NCBI RefSeq assembly: GCF_937616625.2 | Contig: NC_065572.1 | Location: 35,801,653-35,865,652 of the forward strand | Length of the DNA: 64,000 nucleotides | Source: Mercurialis annua | Lineage: Eukaryota > Streptophyta > Magnoliopsida > Malpighiales > Euphorbiaceae | Direction: 5' to 3' | Part shown: positions 49,332 through 62,400 of the stretch, in pieces | Layout of the letters: the number at the start of each line of letters is the position of its first letter | Position numbering within the stretch: the first letter of the stretch is position 1 | The notes under the pieces: generated by a model | Told to the model about the DNA's origin: nothing | The model's input: only the letters and a program-made list of their open reading frames with translations | Databases searched by the model: none | Program-made: the position numbers and the translations under genes

Positions 49332-51091
49332 GTTATGAAACAAATCCAAGCGTTTCCCATTTTTAGCAATTTAAGCTAAACATTTACAAACATTAAGAAA
49401 CAAATCCAAGCGTTTCAACTTATTAGCAATTGAAGCCAAATGTTTACAAACTATACGAAACAAATCCAAACGTTTCAACTTTTTAGCAATTTCAGTCAAA
49501 CGTTTACAAACGTTTTGAAACAAATCCAAACGTTCCCCTTTTTAGTGATTTAAGCCAAACGTTCACAAAGGTTATGAACCAAATCCAAATGTTTCACCTT
49601 TTTAGCAATCTAAGCCAAACGTTCAAACGTTACGAAACAAATCCAAGCGTTTCACCTTTTTAGGAATTTAAGCCAAATGTTTACAAACGTTACGAAACAA
49701 ATCCAAGCGTTTCACCTTTTTTGCAATTTAAGCAAAATGTTTACAAACGTTACGAAACAAATCCTAGCATTTCACCTTTTTAGCAATTTAAGCCAAACGT
49801 TTACAAATGCTATAAAACAAATCCAAACGTTTCACCTTTTTAACAATTTAAGCCAAACGTTTACAAACGTTACGAAACAAATCCAAGCATTTCCCATTTT
49901 TTAGCAATTTAAGCCAAACGTTTACAAACGTTAAGAAACAAATCCAAGCGTTTCAACTTATTAGCAATTGAAGCCAAACGTTTACAAACTATACGAAACA
50001 AATCCAAGCGTTTCACCTTTTTAGCAATTTCAGTCAAATGTTTACAAACGTTACGAAACAAATCCAAGTGTTTCGCATTTTTAGCAATTTAAGCCAAACG
50101 TTTAGAAACGTTAAGAAACAAATCAAAGCGTTTCAACTTATTAGCAATTGAAGCCAAACGTTTACAAACTATACGAAACAAATCCAAGCGTTTCACCTTT
50201 TTAGCAATTTCAGTCAAACGTTTACAAATGTTTGGAAAGAAAACCAAACGTGTCCCCTTTTTAGTGATTTAAGCCAAATGTTCACAAAGGTTATGAAACA
50301 AATCCAAATGTTTCACCTTTTAAGCAATATAAGCCAAAAGTTCAAACGTTACGAAACAAATCAAAGCGTTTCACCTTTTTAGCAATTTAAGCGAAACGTT
50401 TACAAACGTTACGAAATAAATCCAAGCGTTTCACCTTTTTTGCAATTTAAGCCAAATGTTTACAAACGTTACAAAACAAATCCTAGCGTTTCACCTTTTT
50501 AGCAATTTAACCCAAACATTTATAAATGCTATAAAACAAATCCAAACGTTTCACCTTTTTAGCAATTTATGCGGATCGTTTACAAACTCTATGAAACAAA
50601 ACCAAACGTTTCACCTATTTAGCGATTTTAGCGGATCGTTTACAAATGTTACGAAACAAAACAAAACGTTTCACCTATTTAGCGATTTTAGCCAAATGTT
50701 TACAAACGTTACGAAACAAATTCACACGTTTTCTCATTTTATCGATTTCAGCCAAACGTTTAAAATGTTACGAAACAAATCCAAACGTTTCACCTTTTTA
50801 GCGATTTAAGCCAAAAGTTTATAAATGTTACGAAAGAAATCCAAAAATTTCACCTTTTTAGCGATTGAAGCTAAACGTTTACAAACGTTACGAAACAAAT
50901 CCAAACGTTTCCCATTTTTAGCAATTTAAGCCAAACGTTTACAAACGTTACGAAACGAAATCAAGCGTCTCCCCTTTTCAGCAATTTAAGCCAAACATTT
51001 ACAAACGTAACGAAACAAATCCAATAGTTTCACCTTTTTAGCAATTTAAGCCAAACGTTTACAAACGTTGGGAAACAAATCCAAGCGTTTC
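49332..51091 (+). repeat. 60-bp satellite array, orientation B, ~0.72-kb HOR
   Basis: The array resumes directly after the Tekay element. Diagnostic variants repeat at a step of about 720 bp (12 monomers): TTCACAAAGGTTATGA at about 49561 and 50281, GTTCAAACGTTACGAAAC at about 49622 and 50341, and CAAATCCTAGC at about 49760 and 50479. The open frames at 49677-49904 and 50456-50809 are the stop-free frame of the monomer. The last five bases, GTTTC, are the target duplication of the next insertion. Confidence 0.95.
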
Positions 51092-53410
51092 TGTAACACC
51101 CACATTTGAATATCATATAGTTATGCTCATGCATTTCATTCATTTTGACGATTAAGAATAAGTCTCACTCATAAGAGTTTACGTGAGCATTTAAACATAT
51201 GATTGATATATAATTAAATGGAATAATGGGGGTTTGTTCAATGCAATAACTATTTAAAATGAATAATAGTAAATATAACGACAAACAAATATATTAGAAC
51301 TAAATTGTATTGAAAGCACGTCGGTAAAACTTAATTTGTTTGGTTACCATGAAATGAAATAAACTAAAAGGGTTAAGTTGGAGTTTAATTATATTTCAAG
51401 GATTATATTAGATGTTTGTATTGGAAGATAATTGTATGAAACTAATTCTATTTTAGTTGAGTGAAACCTTATGTATAAGTTAAATATCACCTCTTTAGCT
51501 ATATTTTCTTCATTTATCTAAACAACAGAGAAGGAAGAGTAAGAAAGTGATGAAAACCTAAATCTAACTCCAGCCATAAGACCAATTACTCTACAATTAA
51601 AGTTTGAATCAAGAAAGAAGAAATTTGGTAGGTAATTTAAGGTGTTTTGGTTGATTAGGTTAGGGTTCTTCATGTTTATGCATGATTCCTGCATATATCC
51701 AAAAATTTTGTTTGTGTTGTTTATATCATAAACCGAGTTATACAAGTCCAAATTGATTGATTCTTGATTCTATGGAAACTATAGCCAGTATATTACAATT
51801 GTTATTCTTTGTGTTTCATCATTTGAAGTCTTTATGATAGCCTATTATTCCATAACATTTTGTAGCTGGGTCTGCTTATACAGCCTGATAGGATGTCACC
51901 AAAATATGAATATCTCATTGTTTAGAGATCTAATTAAGTTGGTTCGTTTTGGTATAACTTCACTGAAGGGTTTTATCAAATTGTAATTCTATTGATCTGT
52001 GGATCAATTTCAAGACATGGTATATGTTCAGCCTACTTTGTAGAATTATGGGTGCAACATTAGCTACTTGTGAAATTGATAAAATGAGATATATATATCC
52101 AAATGATACCATTTTTGATTCTATGGATTCTTAAGGATGTATACTAAAACTGTTTAGTTTTGACAAAAGACTAATTCTGTCATTTGAATGGTGTATAAGG
52201 ATAGAACATTTAGCTGTGCACTATGTTTTGACAGTTTAACCTAGTTGTATAGTAATTTGCATAATCTGTTTTACTGTAATCCAATTGATGTAAATCCAAT
52301 TGGAAATGAAACTAGACTCAAAGTTTCAGGACTCCTATCAATAGTTTGCATAAATGATGTTTGTGTTAGGATTTGTACCTATTTGAAATTGGTACATGAA
52401 ATATGCCTAGCAAAGAAGATTGTTATTACTAGTATGCCTATTTATATAAATTATCAAAATTGTTATTCCTTGTGAATAAATTGAGATTTGTATATGTTAA
52501 TAGGTACTTATAGACCAGAAGGTAATGCAACGGACAAGCTTGGAACTTCACGGGTTTGAGACTCGGTGAATTGAGTAAGTGAATAGATAGTGTTATACTT
52601 GGTATTTACGTTTGTTTGCAATTGCAAGTGTGTGTTGATTTGAGACGTAAATGCGCTTGCGAATTATGGTTGAATTATTGGTGTAAGTTATGTTTTGGTT
52701 TTGAGAATCATGTCATGCTTATATTTGGAGATTCAATGATAATTAAGATAGATGTTGGTTGCCTAATTGGCGATTCGGGCCAACGACGTGAGACTAAGTT
52801 ATTGGTTGCCTAAAGGGCGATTTGGGCCAATAACGTATGTTGGTTGCCTATATGGAGATTTGGGCCAACATGAGATTTATGCGCATATTGAATATCCTTC
52901 TGTAAGCTTGATGTTGATTGGAAATGTGAGAATATGTTTGGTTTGAATTGAACATTGGATTACTATGTTTGTTGTGGTTATTGCGTATGTTGAATGGATA
53001 ATTGCTTGAGTTATATTTTAGCTACTTGGAATGCTTGTGAATGTGTATATTTAGTATGCATACATCTATTTGCTTATTGAGTTGCAGGCTCACCCCTCCG
53101 CGTTATTTTTTTTTTTCAGGATACAAAGAGTTGCATTGAGTCGACATTTGCATCTGATAGAGGTTTCAGGTGGGCCAATGGAGAGTTCATTGCACGTGCA
53201 TATGTTTTGAAGTGTTTATGTGTATAAGATAGATATCAAAACTTTTGTACTAAGAGTTATGTATAAGTGTTCGATGTGAGATATTTTGAATATTACGGTT
53301 ATGCGATAAGTTAATACTTTTGTGTCGTAACATGAAATGTATGAAATGGATTATGTTGTGTTTGTCATAACATTATGAGTAAATAATATTTTAATTAAGA
53401 AGGTGTGGCA
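51092..53410 (+). mobile_element. Solo LTR of a Ty3/gypsy-type element (2319 bp)
   Basis: It starts TGTAACACCC and ends AGGTGTGGCA, with a perfect 5-bp duplication GTTTC on both sides (51087-51091 and 53411-53415), and satellite phase is restored when it is removed. No primer site, polypurine tract or coding domain is found; open frames at 51518-51751, 52245-52475 and 52616-52813 look accidental. The TGTAACACCC start and a GCTCACCCCTCC segment before a pyrimidine-rich CAGG (about 53089-53120) are shared with plant Ty3/gypsy LTRs. It is not closely related to the three Tekay-like LTRs above and lacks their CCCTAGCGCC end. The lineage is uncertain. Confidence 0.85.
52755..52868. repeat. 29-bp triplicated element inside the solo LTR
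   Basis: Three copies of a 29-bp unit running TTGGTTGCCTA.. to ..GGGCCAA at 52755-52783, 52802-52830 and 52840-52868, separated by 18 and 9 bases. The copies differ at a few positions. Each has TTGG at its start and CCAA at its end, so each can form a small stem. Confidence 0.85.
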
Positions 53411-56400
53411 GTTTCACCTTTTTTGCAATTTAAGCCAAACGTTTACAAACGTTACGAAACAAATCTAAACGCTTCACCGTTTTAGATATTTAAGCCAAAC
53501 GTTTACAAATGGTACGAAACAAATCCAAACGTTTCCCCTTTTTAGCGATTTGAGCCAAACGTTTATAAACGCTACAAAAAAATCCAAACGTTTCACCTTT
53601 TTAGCAACTTAAGCCAAATGTTTACAAACGTTATGAAACAAACCCAAGCGTTTCTCCTTTTTAGCAATTTAAGCCAAACGTTTACAAACGTTACAAAACA
53701 AATCAAAGCGTTTCTCCTTTTTTGCAATTTAAGCATAATATCTACAAAGGCTACGAAACAAGTCCAAACTTTCACCTTTTTAGCAATTTAAGCATAACGT
53801 TTACAAACGATACGAAACAAATCCAAACGTTTCACCTTTTTAGCGATTTAAGCCAAACGTTTACAGAGGTTACGAAACAAATCCAAACATTTCCCCTTTT
53901 AGCGATTAAAGCCAAACGTTTACAAACGTTACGAAACAAATCCAAACGTTTCGCCTTTTTAGTGATCTAAGCCAAACGTTTATAAACGTTACGAAACATA
54001 TCCAATCGTTTTGCCTTTTTAGCAATGTAAGCCAAACGTTTACAAACGTTACGAAGTAAATCCAAACATTTTATCTTTTTAGCGATTTAAGCCAAACGTT
54101 TACAAACGTTATGAAACAAAACCAAACATTGAAAACGTTACGAAACAAATCAAAACGTTTCACATTTTTAGCGATTTAAGTCAAACCTTTACAAACGTTA
54201 CTAAACAAAACCAAGCGTTTCACCTTTTTAGCAATTTAAGCCAAACGTTTACAAACGTTACAAAACAAATTCAAGCATTTCACCTTTTTAGCTATTTAAG
54301 CCAAACGTTTACAAACGTCACAAAACAAATCAAAGCGTTTCATCTTTTTAACAATTTAAGCCAAACGTGTACAAAGGATATGAAACAAATGCAAATGTTT
54401 CACCTTTTTAGGAATTTAAGCCAAACGTTTACTAACATTACGAAACAAATCCAAGCGTTTCACCTTTTTTAGCAATTTAAGCCAAACGTTTACAAATGTT
54501 ACGAAACAAATCCAAACGTTTCCCATTTTAGCGATTTAAGCCAAATGTTTAAAACGATTCGAAACAAATCCAAATGTTTCCCCATTATTGTGATTTAAGC
54601 CAAACATTTAAAACGTTACGAAACAAATCCAAATTTTGTGGCGATTCATGCCAAACGTTTACAAACGTTACGAAACAAATCCAAACGTTTCCCCTTTTCA
54701 GCGATTGAAGCCAAACGTTTACAAAAATTACGAAACAAATCCAAACGTTTAACCTTTTTAACGAAATAAGACAAACGTTTAAAAACGTTACAAAACAAAT
54801 CTAAATGTTTCCCCTTTTTAGCGGTTTAAGCCAAACGTTTACAAAGGTTATGAAACAAATCCAAATGTTTCACCTTTTTAGCAATTTAAGCCAAACGTTT
54901 ACAAACTTTACAAAACAAATCCAAGCGTTTTACCTTTTTAGAGATTTAAGCCAAACTTTTACAAACGTTACAAAACAAATCCAAGCATTTCACCTTTTTA
55001 GTAACTTAAGCCAATCGTTTACAAACATTACGAAACAAATCGTAGTGTTTCACCTTTTTAGCAGTTTAAGCCAAACGTTTACAAAGGTTACAAAACAAAT
55101 CCAAGCATTTCACCTTTTTAGTAATTTAAGCTAAAGGTTTACAAACGTTACAAAACAAATCCAAGCATTTCACCTTTTTAGTAATTTAAGCCAAACGTTT
55201 ACAAACATTACGAAACAAATCGTAGCGTTTCACTTTTTTAGCAGTTTAAGCTAAACGTTTACGAAGGTTACAAAACAAATCCAAGTGTTTTACCCTTTTA
55301 GAAATTTAAGCCAAACGTTTACAAACGTTACAAAACAAATCCAAGCATTTCACGTTTTTAGTAATTTAAGCCAAACGTTTACAAACATTACGAAACAAAT
55401 CCAAACGTTCAACCTTTTTAGCGATTGAAGACAAACGTTTACAAAAATTACTAAAAACAAATCCAAACGTTTCCCCTTTTTAGCAATTTAAGCAAAACGT
55501 TTACAAACCTAAAGAAACAAAACCAAAAGTTTCACATTTTTAGCGATTTAATCCAAACCTTCACAAACGTTACGAAACAAAACCAAACTTTTCACATTTT
55601 TAGAGATTTAAGCCAAACCTTTACAAACGCTATAAAACAAAACCAAACGTTTCATCTTTTTAGCAATTTAAGCGACACGTTTACAAACGTTACGAAACAA
55701 ATCCAAGCATTTCACCTTTTTAACAATTTAAGCCAAACGTTTACAAACATTCAGAAATAAATCAAAACGTTTAACTTTTTTAACAATTGAAGCCAAACGT
55801 TTACAAACGGTACGAAACAAATCCAAATGTTTCACCTTTTTAGCGATTTAAGGCAAACATTTATACACGCTACGAAACAAATCCAAATGTTTCTCCTTTT
55901 TAGCGATTTAAGCCAAACGTTTACAAACGCTACAAAACAAATCCAAGCGTTTCTCCTTTTTAGTAATTTAAGCAAAACTTTTACAAACTTTACGAAACAA
56001 ATCAAAGCGTTTCACCTTTTTAGCAATTTAAGCCAAACGTTTACAAAGGTTACGAAACAAATCCAAACGTTTCACCTTTTTAGCGATTTAAGCCAAACGT
56101 TTGAATATCAGTATCTAAATGAACTGAGGGAATCAGATTCGTTTTCATTGCAAGATCTTTATCAAGTACAAACGATACGAAACAAATCCAAATGTTTCAC
56201 CTTTTTAGCGATTTAAACCAAATGTTTACAAACGATATGAAACAAATCCAAACGTTTCACCTTTTTTGCGATTTAAGCCAAATGTTTACAAACGTTACGA
56301 AACAAATCAAAACGTTTCACTTGTTAGCGATTTAAGCCAAACGTTTACCAACGTTGCAAAACAAATCCAAACGTTTAGCCTTTATAATGATGTAAGACAA

Positions 56401-59400
56401 ACGTTTACCAATGTTACGAAACAAATCCTATTGTTTCACCTTTTTAGCGATTTAAGCCAAACATTTATGAACGTTACGAAACAAAACAAAACGTTTACAA
56501 ACGCTACGAAACAAAACCAAGCGTTTCACCTTTTTAGCAATTTAAGCCAAACGTTTACAAACTTTCCAAAATAAATCCAAGAGTTGCACCTTTTTAGTAA
56601 TTTAAGCCAAATGTTTATAAACGATACGAAACAAATCCAAATATATCCCTTTATTAGCAATTTAAGCCAAACGTTTACAAACGTTATGAAACAAATCCAA
56701 ACGTTTCCCCATTTTAGCGATTTAAGTCAAACGTTTAAAACATTACGTAACAAATCCAAATGTTTCCCCATTATAGCGATTTAAGCCAAACATTTAAAAC
56801 GTTACGAAACAAATCCAAATATTTTGGCGATCTATGCCAAACATTACGAAACAAATCCAAACGTTCAACATATTTAGCGATTGAAGCCAAACGTTTACAA
56901 AAATTACGAAACAAATTCAAACGTTTCACCTTTTTAGCTATTTAAGCCAAACATTTACAAACGTTACGAAACAAATCCAAACGTTTCACCTTTTTAGCGA
57001 TTTAAGCCAAACGTTTACAAAGATTATGAAAAAAATCCAAATGTTTTACCTTTTTAGCAATTTAAAGCCAAACGTTTACAAACGTAACGAAACAAATCAA
57101 AGCATTTCACCTTTTTTAGCAATTTAAGCCAAACGTTTACAAAGGTTATGAAACAAATCCAAACGTTTCACCTTTTTAGCGATTTATGCCAAATGTTTAC
57201 AAACGATACGAAACAAATCCAAATGTTTCACATCTTTAGCGATTTAAACCAAATTTTTACAAACGATAGGAAACAAATCCAAACGTTTCACCTTTTTAGC
57301 GATTTAAGCCAAATGTTTACACACGTTACGAAACAAATCAAAACGTTTCACTTTTTAGCGATTTAAGCGAAACGTTTACCAACGTTATGAAACAAATCCA
57401 AACGTTTAGCCTTTATTGTGATGTAAGCCAAACGTTTACCAACGTTACGAAACAAATCCTAATGTTTCACCTTTTTAGCGATTCAAGCCAAACGATTACA
57501 AACGTTGCGAAACAAAACAAAACGTTTACAAACGCTACGAAACAAAACCAAGCGTTTCACTTTTTTAGCAATTTAAGCCAAACGTTTACAAACTTTCCGA
57601 AACAAATCCAAGTGTTGCACCTTATTAGTAATTTAAGCCAAACGTTTCGAAACAAATCCAAGTGTTTCACCTTTATTAGCAATTTAAGCCAAACGTTTAC
57701 AAACGTTATGAAACAAATCCAAACGTTTCCCCATTATAGCGATTTAAGCCAAACATTTAAAACGTTACGAAAAATATCCAAATATTTTGGCGAGTTATGC
57801 CAAACGTTTACAAACTTTACGAAACAAATCCAAATGATTCACCTTTTTAGCGATTGAAGCTAAACGTTTACAAAAATTACGAAACAAATCCAAACGTTTG
57901 ACCTTTTTAGCAATTTAAGCCAAATGTTTACAAACGTTACGAAACAAATTCAAATGTTTCACCTTTTTAGCGATTTAAGCCAGATGTTTACAAAGGTTAT
58001 GAAACAAATCCAAATGTTTCACCTTTTTAGCGATTTAAGCCAAACGTTTACAAAGGTTATGAAACAACTCTAAATGTTTCACCTTTTTAGCAATTTAAGC
58101 CAAACGTTTACAAACGTTAATAAACAAATCCAAGCGTTTGACCTTTTTAGAAATTTAAGCAAAACGTTTACAAACATTACAAAACAAATCCAAGCGTTTC
58201 ACCTTTTTAGTAATGTAAACCAAACGTTTACAGACGTTACGAAACAAATAGTAGCGTTTCACCTTTTTAGCAGTTTAAGCCAAACGTTTACAAAGGTTAT
58301 GAAACAAATCCAATTGTTTCACCTTTTTAGCAATTTAAGCCAAACGTTTACAAACGTTCCGAAACAAATTCAAGCGTTTCATCTTTTTAGCAATTTAAGC
58401 CAAAAGTTTATAAACGTTACGAAACAAATCAAAACGTTTCCTCTTTTTAGCGATTTAAGCCAAACGTTTACAAACGTAAAGAATCAAAACCAAACGTTTA
58501 AAATGATACGAAACAAATCTATGCGTTTCACATTTTTAGCGATTAAATCCAAACCTTACAAACGTTACGAAACAAAACAAAACGATTAAAAAGTTACGAA
58601 ACAAATCCAAACGTTTCACATTTTTAGCGATTTAAGCCAAACCTTTACAAACGTTAGGAAACAAAACCAAGTGTTTCATCTTTTCAGCAATATAAGCCAC
58701 ACGTTTACAAACGTTACGAAACAAATCCAAGCGTTTCACCTTTTTAACATCTTAAGCCATACGTTTACAAACGTTCCGAAACAAATCAAAGCGTTTAACC
58801 TTTTTAGCAATTTAAGCCAAACCTTTACAAACGTTACGAAACATGTCAAAACGTTTCACCTTTTAAGCGATATAAGCCAAACGTTTACAAACGGTACAAA
58901 ACAAATCCAAACGTTTCCCCTTTTTTGCTATTTAAGCCAAACGTTTACAAACGCTACGAAACAAATCAAAAGCGTTTCACCTTTTTAAAAATTTAAGCCA
59001 AACGTTTACAAAGGTTACGAAACAAATCCAAACATTTCACCTTTTTAGCGATTTAAGCCAAACGTTTACAAACGATACGAAACAAATCCAAATGTTTCAC
59101 ATTTTTAGCGATTTAAACCAAATCTTTACAAACGATATGAAACAAATCCAAACGTTTCACCTTTTTAGCGATTTAATCCAAATGTTTACAAAGGTTACGA
59201 AACAAATCAAAACGTTTCACTTTTTACCGATTTAAGCTAAACGTTTACCAACTTTACGAAACAAATCCAAACGTTTAGCCTTTATAGTGATGTAAGCCAA
59301 ACGTTTACCAACGTTTCGAAACAAATCCTAATGTTTCACCTTTTTAGCGATTTAAGCCAAACGTTTACAAACGTTACGAAATAAAACAAAACGTTTACAA

Positions 59401-62400
59401 ACGCTACGAAACAAAACCAAGAGTTTCACCTTTTTAGCAATTTAAACCAAACGTTTACAAACTTTCCGAAACAAATCCAAGCGTTGCACCTTTATTAGCA
59501 ATTTAAGCCAAACCTTTATAAACGATATGAAACAAATCCAAACGTTTCCCCATTTTAGCGATTTAAGCCAAACGTTTAAAACGTTACGAAACAAATCCAA
59601 ATGTTTCCCCATTATAGCGATTTAAGACAAACATGTAAAACGTTACGAAATAAATCCAAATATTTTTGCGATTTATGCCAAACGTTTACAAACGTTACGA
59701 AACAAATCAAAACGTTTCACCTTTTTAGCGATTGAAGCCAAAGTTTTCAAAAATTACGAAACATATCCAAACGTTTCCCCTTTTTAGCGATTTAAGCCAA
59801 ACGTTTACAAACGTTACGAAACAAATCCACACGTTTCACCTTTTTAGCGATTTAAGCCAAACATTTACAAACGATATGAAACAAATCCAAATGTTTCACA
59901 TTTTTAGCGATGTAAACTAAATCTTTACAAACGATATGAAACAAATCCAAACGTTTCACCTTTTTAGCGATTTAAGCCAAATGTTTACAAACGTTACGAA
60001 ACAAATCAAAACGTTTCACTTTTTAGCGATTTAAGAAAAACGTTTACCAACGTTACGAAACAAATCCAAATGTTTAGCCTTTATAGTGATGTAAGCCAAA
60101 CGTTTACCAACGTTACGAAACAAATACTAATATTTCACCTTTTTAACGATTTAAGCCAAACGTTTACAAACGTTACGAAACAAAACAAAACGTTTATAAA
60201 CGCTACGAAACAAAACCAAGCGTATCACCTTTTTAGCAATTTAAGCCAAAGTTTACAAACTTTCCGAAAAAAATCCAAGTGTTGCACCTTTATTAGCAAT
60301 TTAAGCCAAACGTTTATAAACGTTATGAAACAAATCCAAACGTTTTCCCATTTTAGCGATTTAAGCCAAACGTTTAAAACGTTACGAAACAAATCCAAAT
60401 GTTTCCCCAATATAGCGATTTAAGCCAAACATTTAAGACGTTACGAAACAAATCCAAATATTTTGGCGATTTATGCCAAACGTTTACAAACGTTTCACTT
60501 TTTTAGCGATTGAAGCCAAACGTTTACAAAAATTACGAAACAAATCCAAACGTTTCAACCTTTTAGCGATTTAAGCGAAACGTTTACAAACATTACGAAA
60601 CAAATCCAAACGTTTCACTTTTTTGGCGATTTAAGCCAGACGTTTACAAAGGTTATGAAACAAATCCAAATGTTTCACCTTTTTAGCAAATTAAGCCAAA
60701 CGTTTACAAACGTTACGAAACAAATCCAAGAGTTTCATCTTTTTAGCAATATAAGCCAAATGTTTATAAACGTTATGAAACAAATCAAAACGTTTCCTCT
60801 TTTTAGCGATTAAAGCCAAATGTTTACAAACGAAAAGAAACAAAACCAAACGTTTAAAATGATACGAATCAAATCAAAACGTTCAACATTTTTAGCGATT
60901 TAATCTAAACCTTTACAAACGTTACGAAACAAAACCAAATGTTTAAAAAGTTACGAAACAAATCCAAACGTTTCACATTTTTAGCGATTTCAGCCAATCC
61001 TTTACAAACCTTATTAAACGAAACCAAGTGTTTCATGTTTTCAACAATATAAGCCACACGTTTACAAACATTATGAAACAAATCCAAGCATTTCACCTTT
61101 TTAACAATTTAAGCCAAATATTTACAAACGTTCCGAAACAAATCAAAGCGTTTCAACTTTTTAACAATTTAAGCCAAACCTTTACAAACGTTACGAAATA
61201 AGTCAAAACGTTACACCTTTTAAGCGATATAAGCAAAACATTTGCAAACGGTACAAAACAAATCCAAACATTTCCCCTTTTTAGCGATTTAAGCCAAACG
61301 TTTATAAACGCTACAAAACAAATCTAAACGTTTCTCCTTTTTAGCGATTTAAGCCAAACGTTTTCAAACGTTACAAAACAAATCTGGTTTCTCCTTCTTA
61401 GCAATTTAAGCCAAACGTTACGAAACAAATCAAAAGCGTTTCACCTTTTTAGAAATTTAAGCCAAACGTTTACAAAGGTTACGAAACAAATCCAAACATT
61501 TCACCTTTTTAGCGATTTAAGCCAAACGTTTACAAACGATACGAAACAAATCCAAATGTTTCACATTTTTAGCGATTTAAACCAAATCTTTACAAACGAT
61601 ATGAAACAAATCCAAACGTTTCACCTTTTTAGCGATTTAAGCCAAATGTTTACAAACGTTACGAAACAAATCAAAACGTTTCACTTTTTAGCGATTTAAG
61701 CAAAACGTTTACCAACGTTACGAAACAAATCCAAATGTTTAGCCTTTATAGTGATGTAAGCCAAACGTTTACCAACGTTACGAAACAAATACTAATGTTT
61801 CACCTTTTTAACGATTTAAGCCAAACGTTTACAAACGTTACGAAACAAAACAAAACGTTTATAAACACTACGAAACAAAACCAAGCGTATCACCTTTTTA
61901 GCAATTTAAGCCAAAGTTTACAAACTTTCCGAAAAAAATCCAAGTGTTGCACCTTTATTAGCAATTTAAGCCAAACGTTTATAAACGTTATGAAACAAAT
62001 CCAAACGTTTTCCCATTTTAGCGATTTAAGCCAAACGTTTAAAACGTTACGAAACAAATCCAAATGTTTCCCCAATATAGCGATTTAAGCCAAACATTTA
62101 AGACGTTACGAAACAAATCCAAATATTTTGGCGATTTATGCCAAACGTTTACAAACGTTACGTAACAAACCCAAACGTTTCACTTTTTTAGCGATTGAAG
62201 CCAAACGTTTACAAAAATTACGAAACAAATCCAAACGTTTCAACCTTTTAGCGATTTAAGCCAAACGTTTACAAACATTACGAAACAAATCCAAACGTTT
62301 CACCTTTTTGGCGATTTAAGCCAGACGTTTACAAAGGTTATGAAACAAATCCAAATGTTTCACCTTTTTAGCAAATTAAGCCAAACGTTTACAAACGTTA

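Noticed and set aside
51092..53410. Unique host region with a gene between satellite blocks
   Set aside because: Its TG..CA ends and perfect GTTTC duplication show a single inserted LTR, and its open frames are short and unrecognisable.
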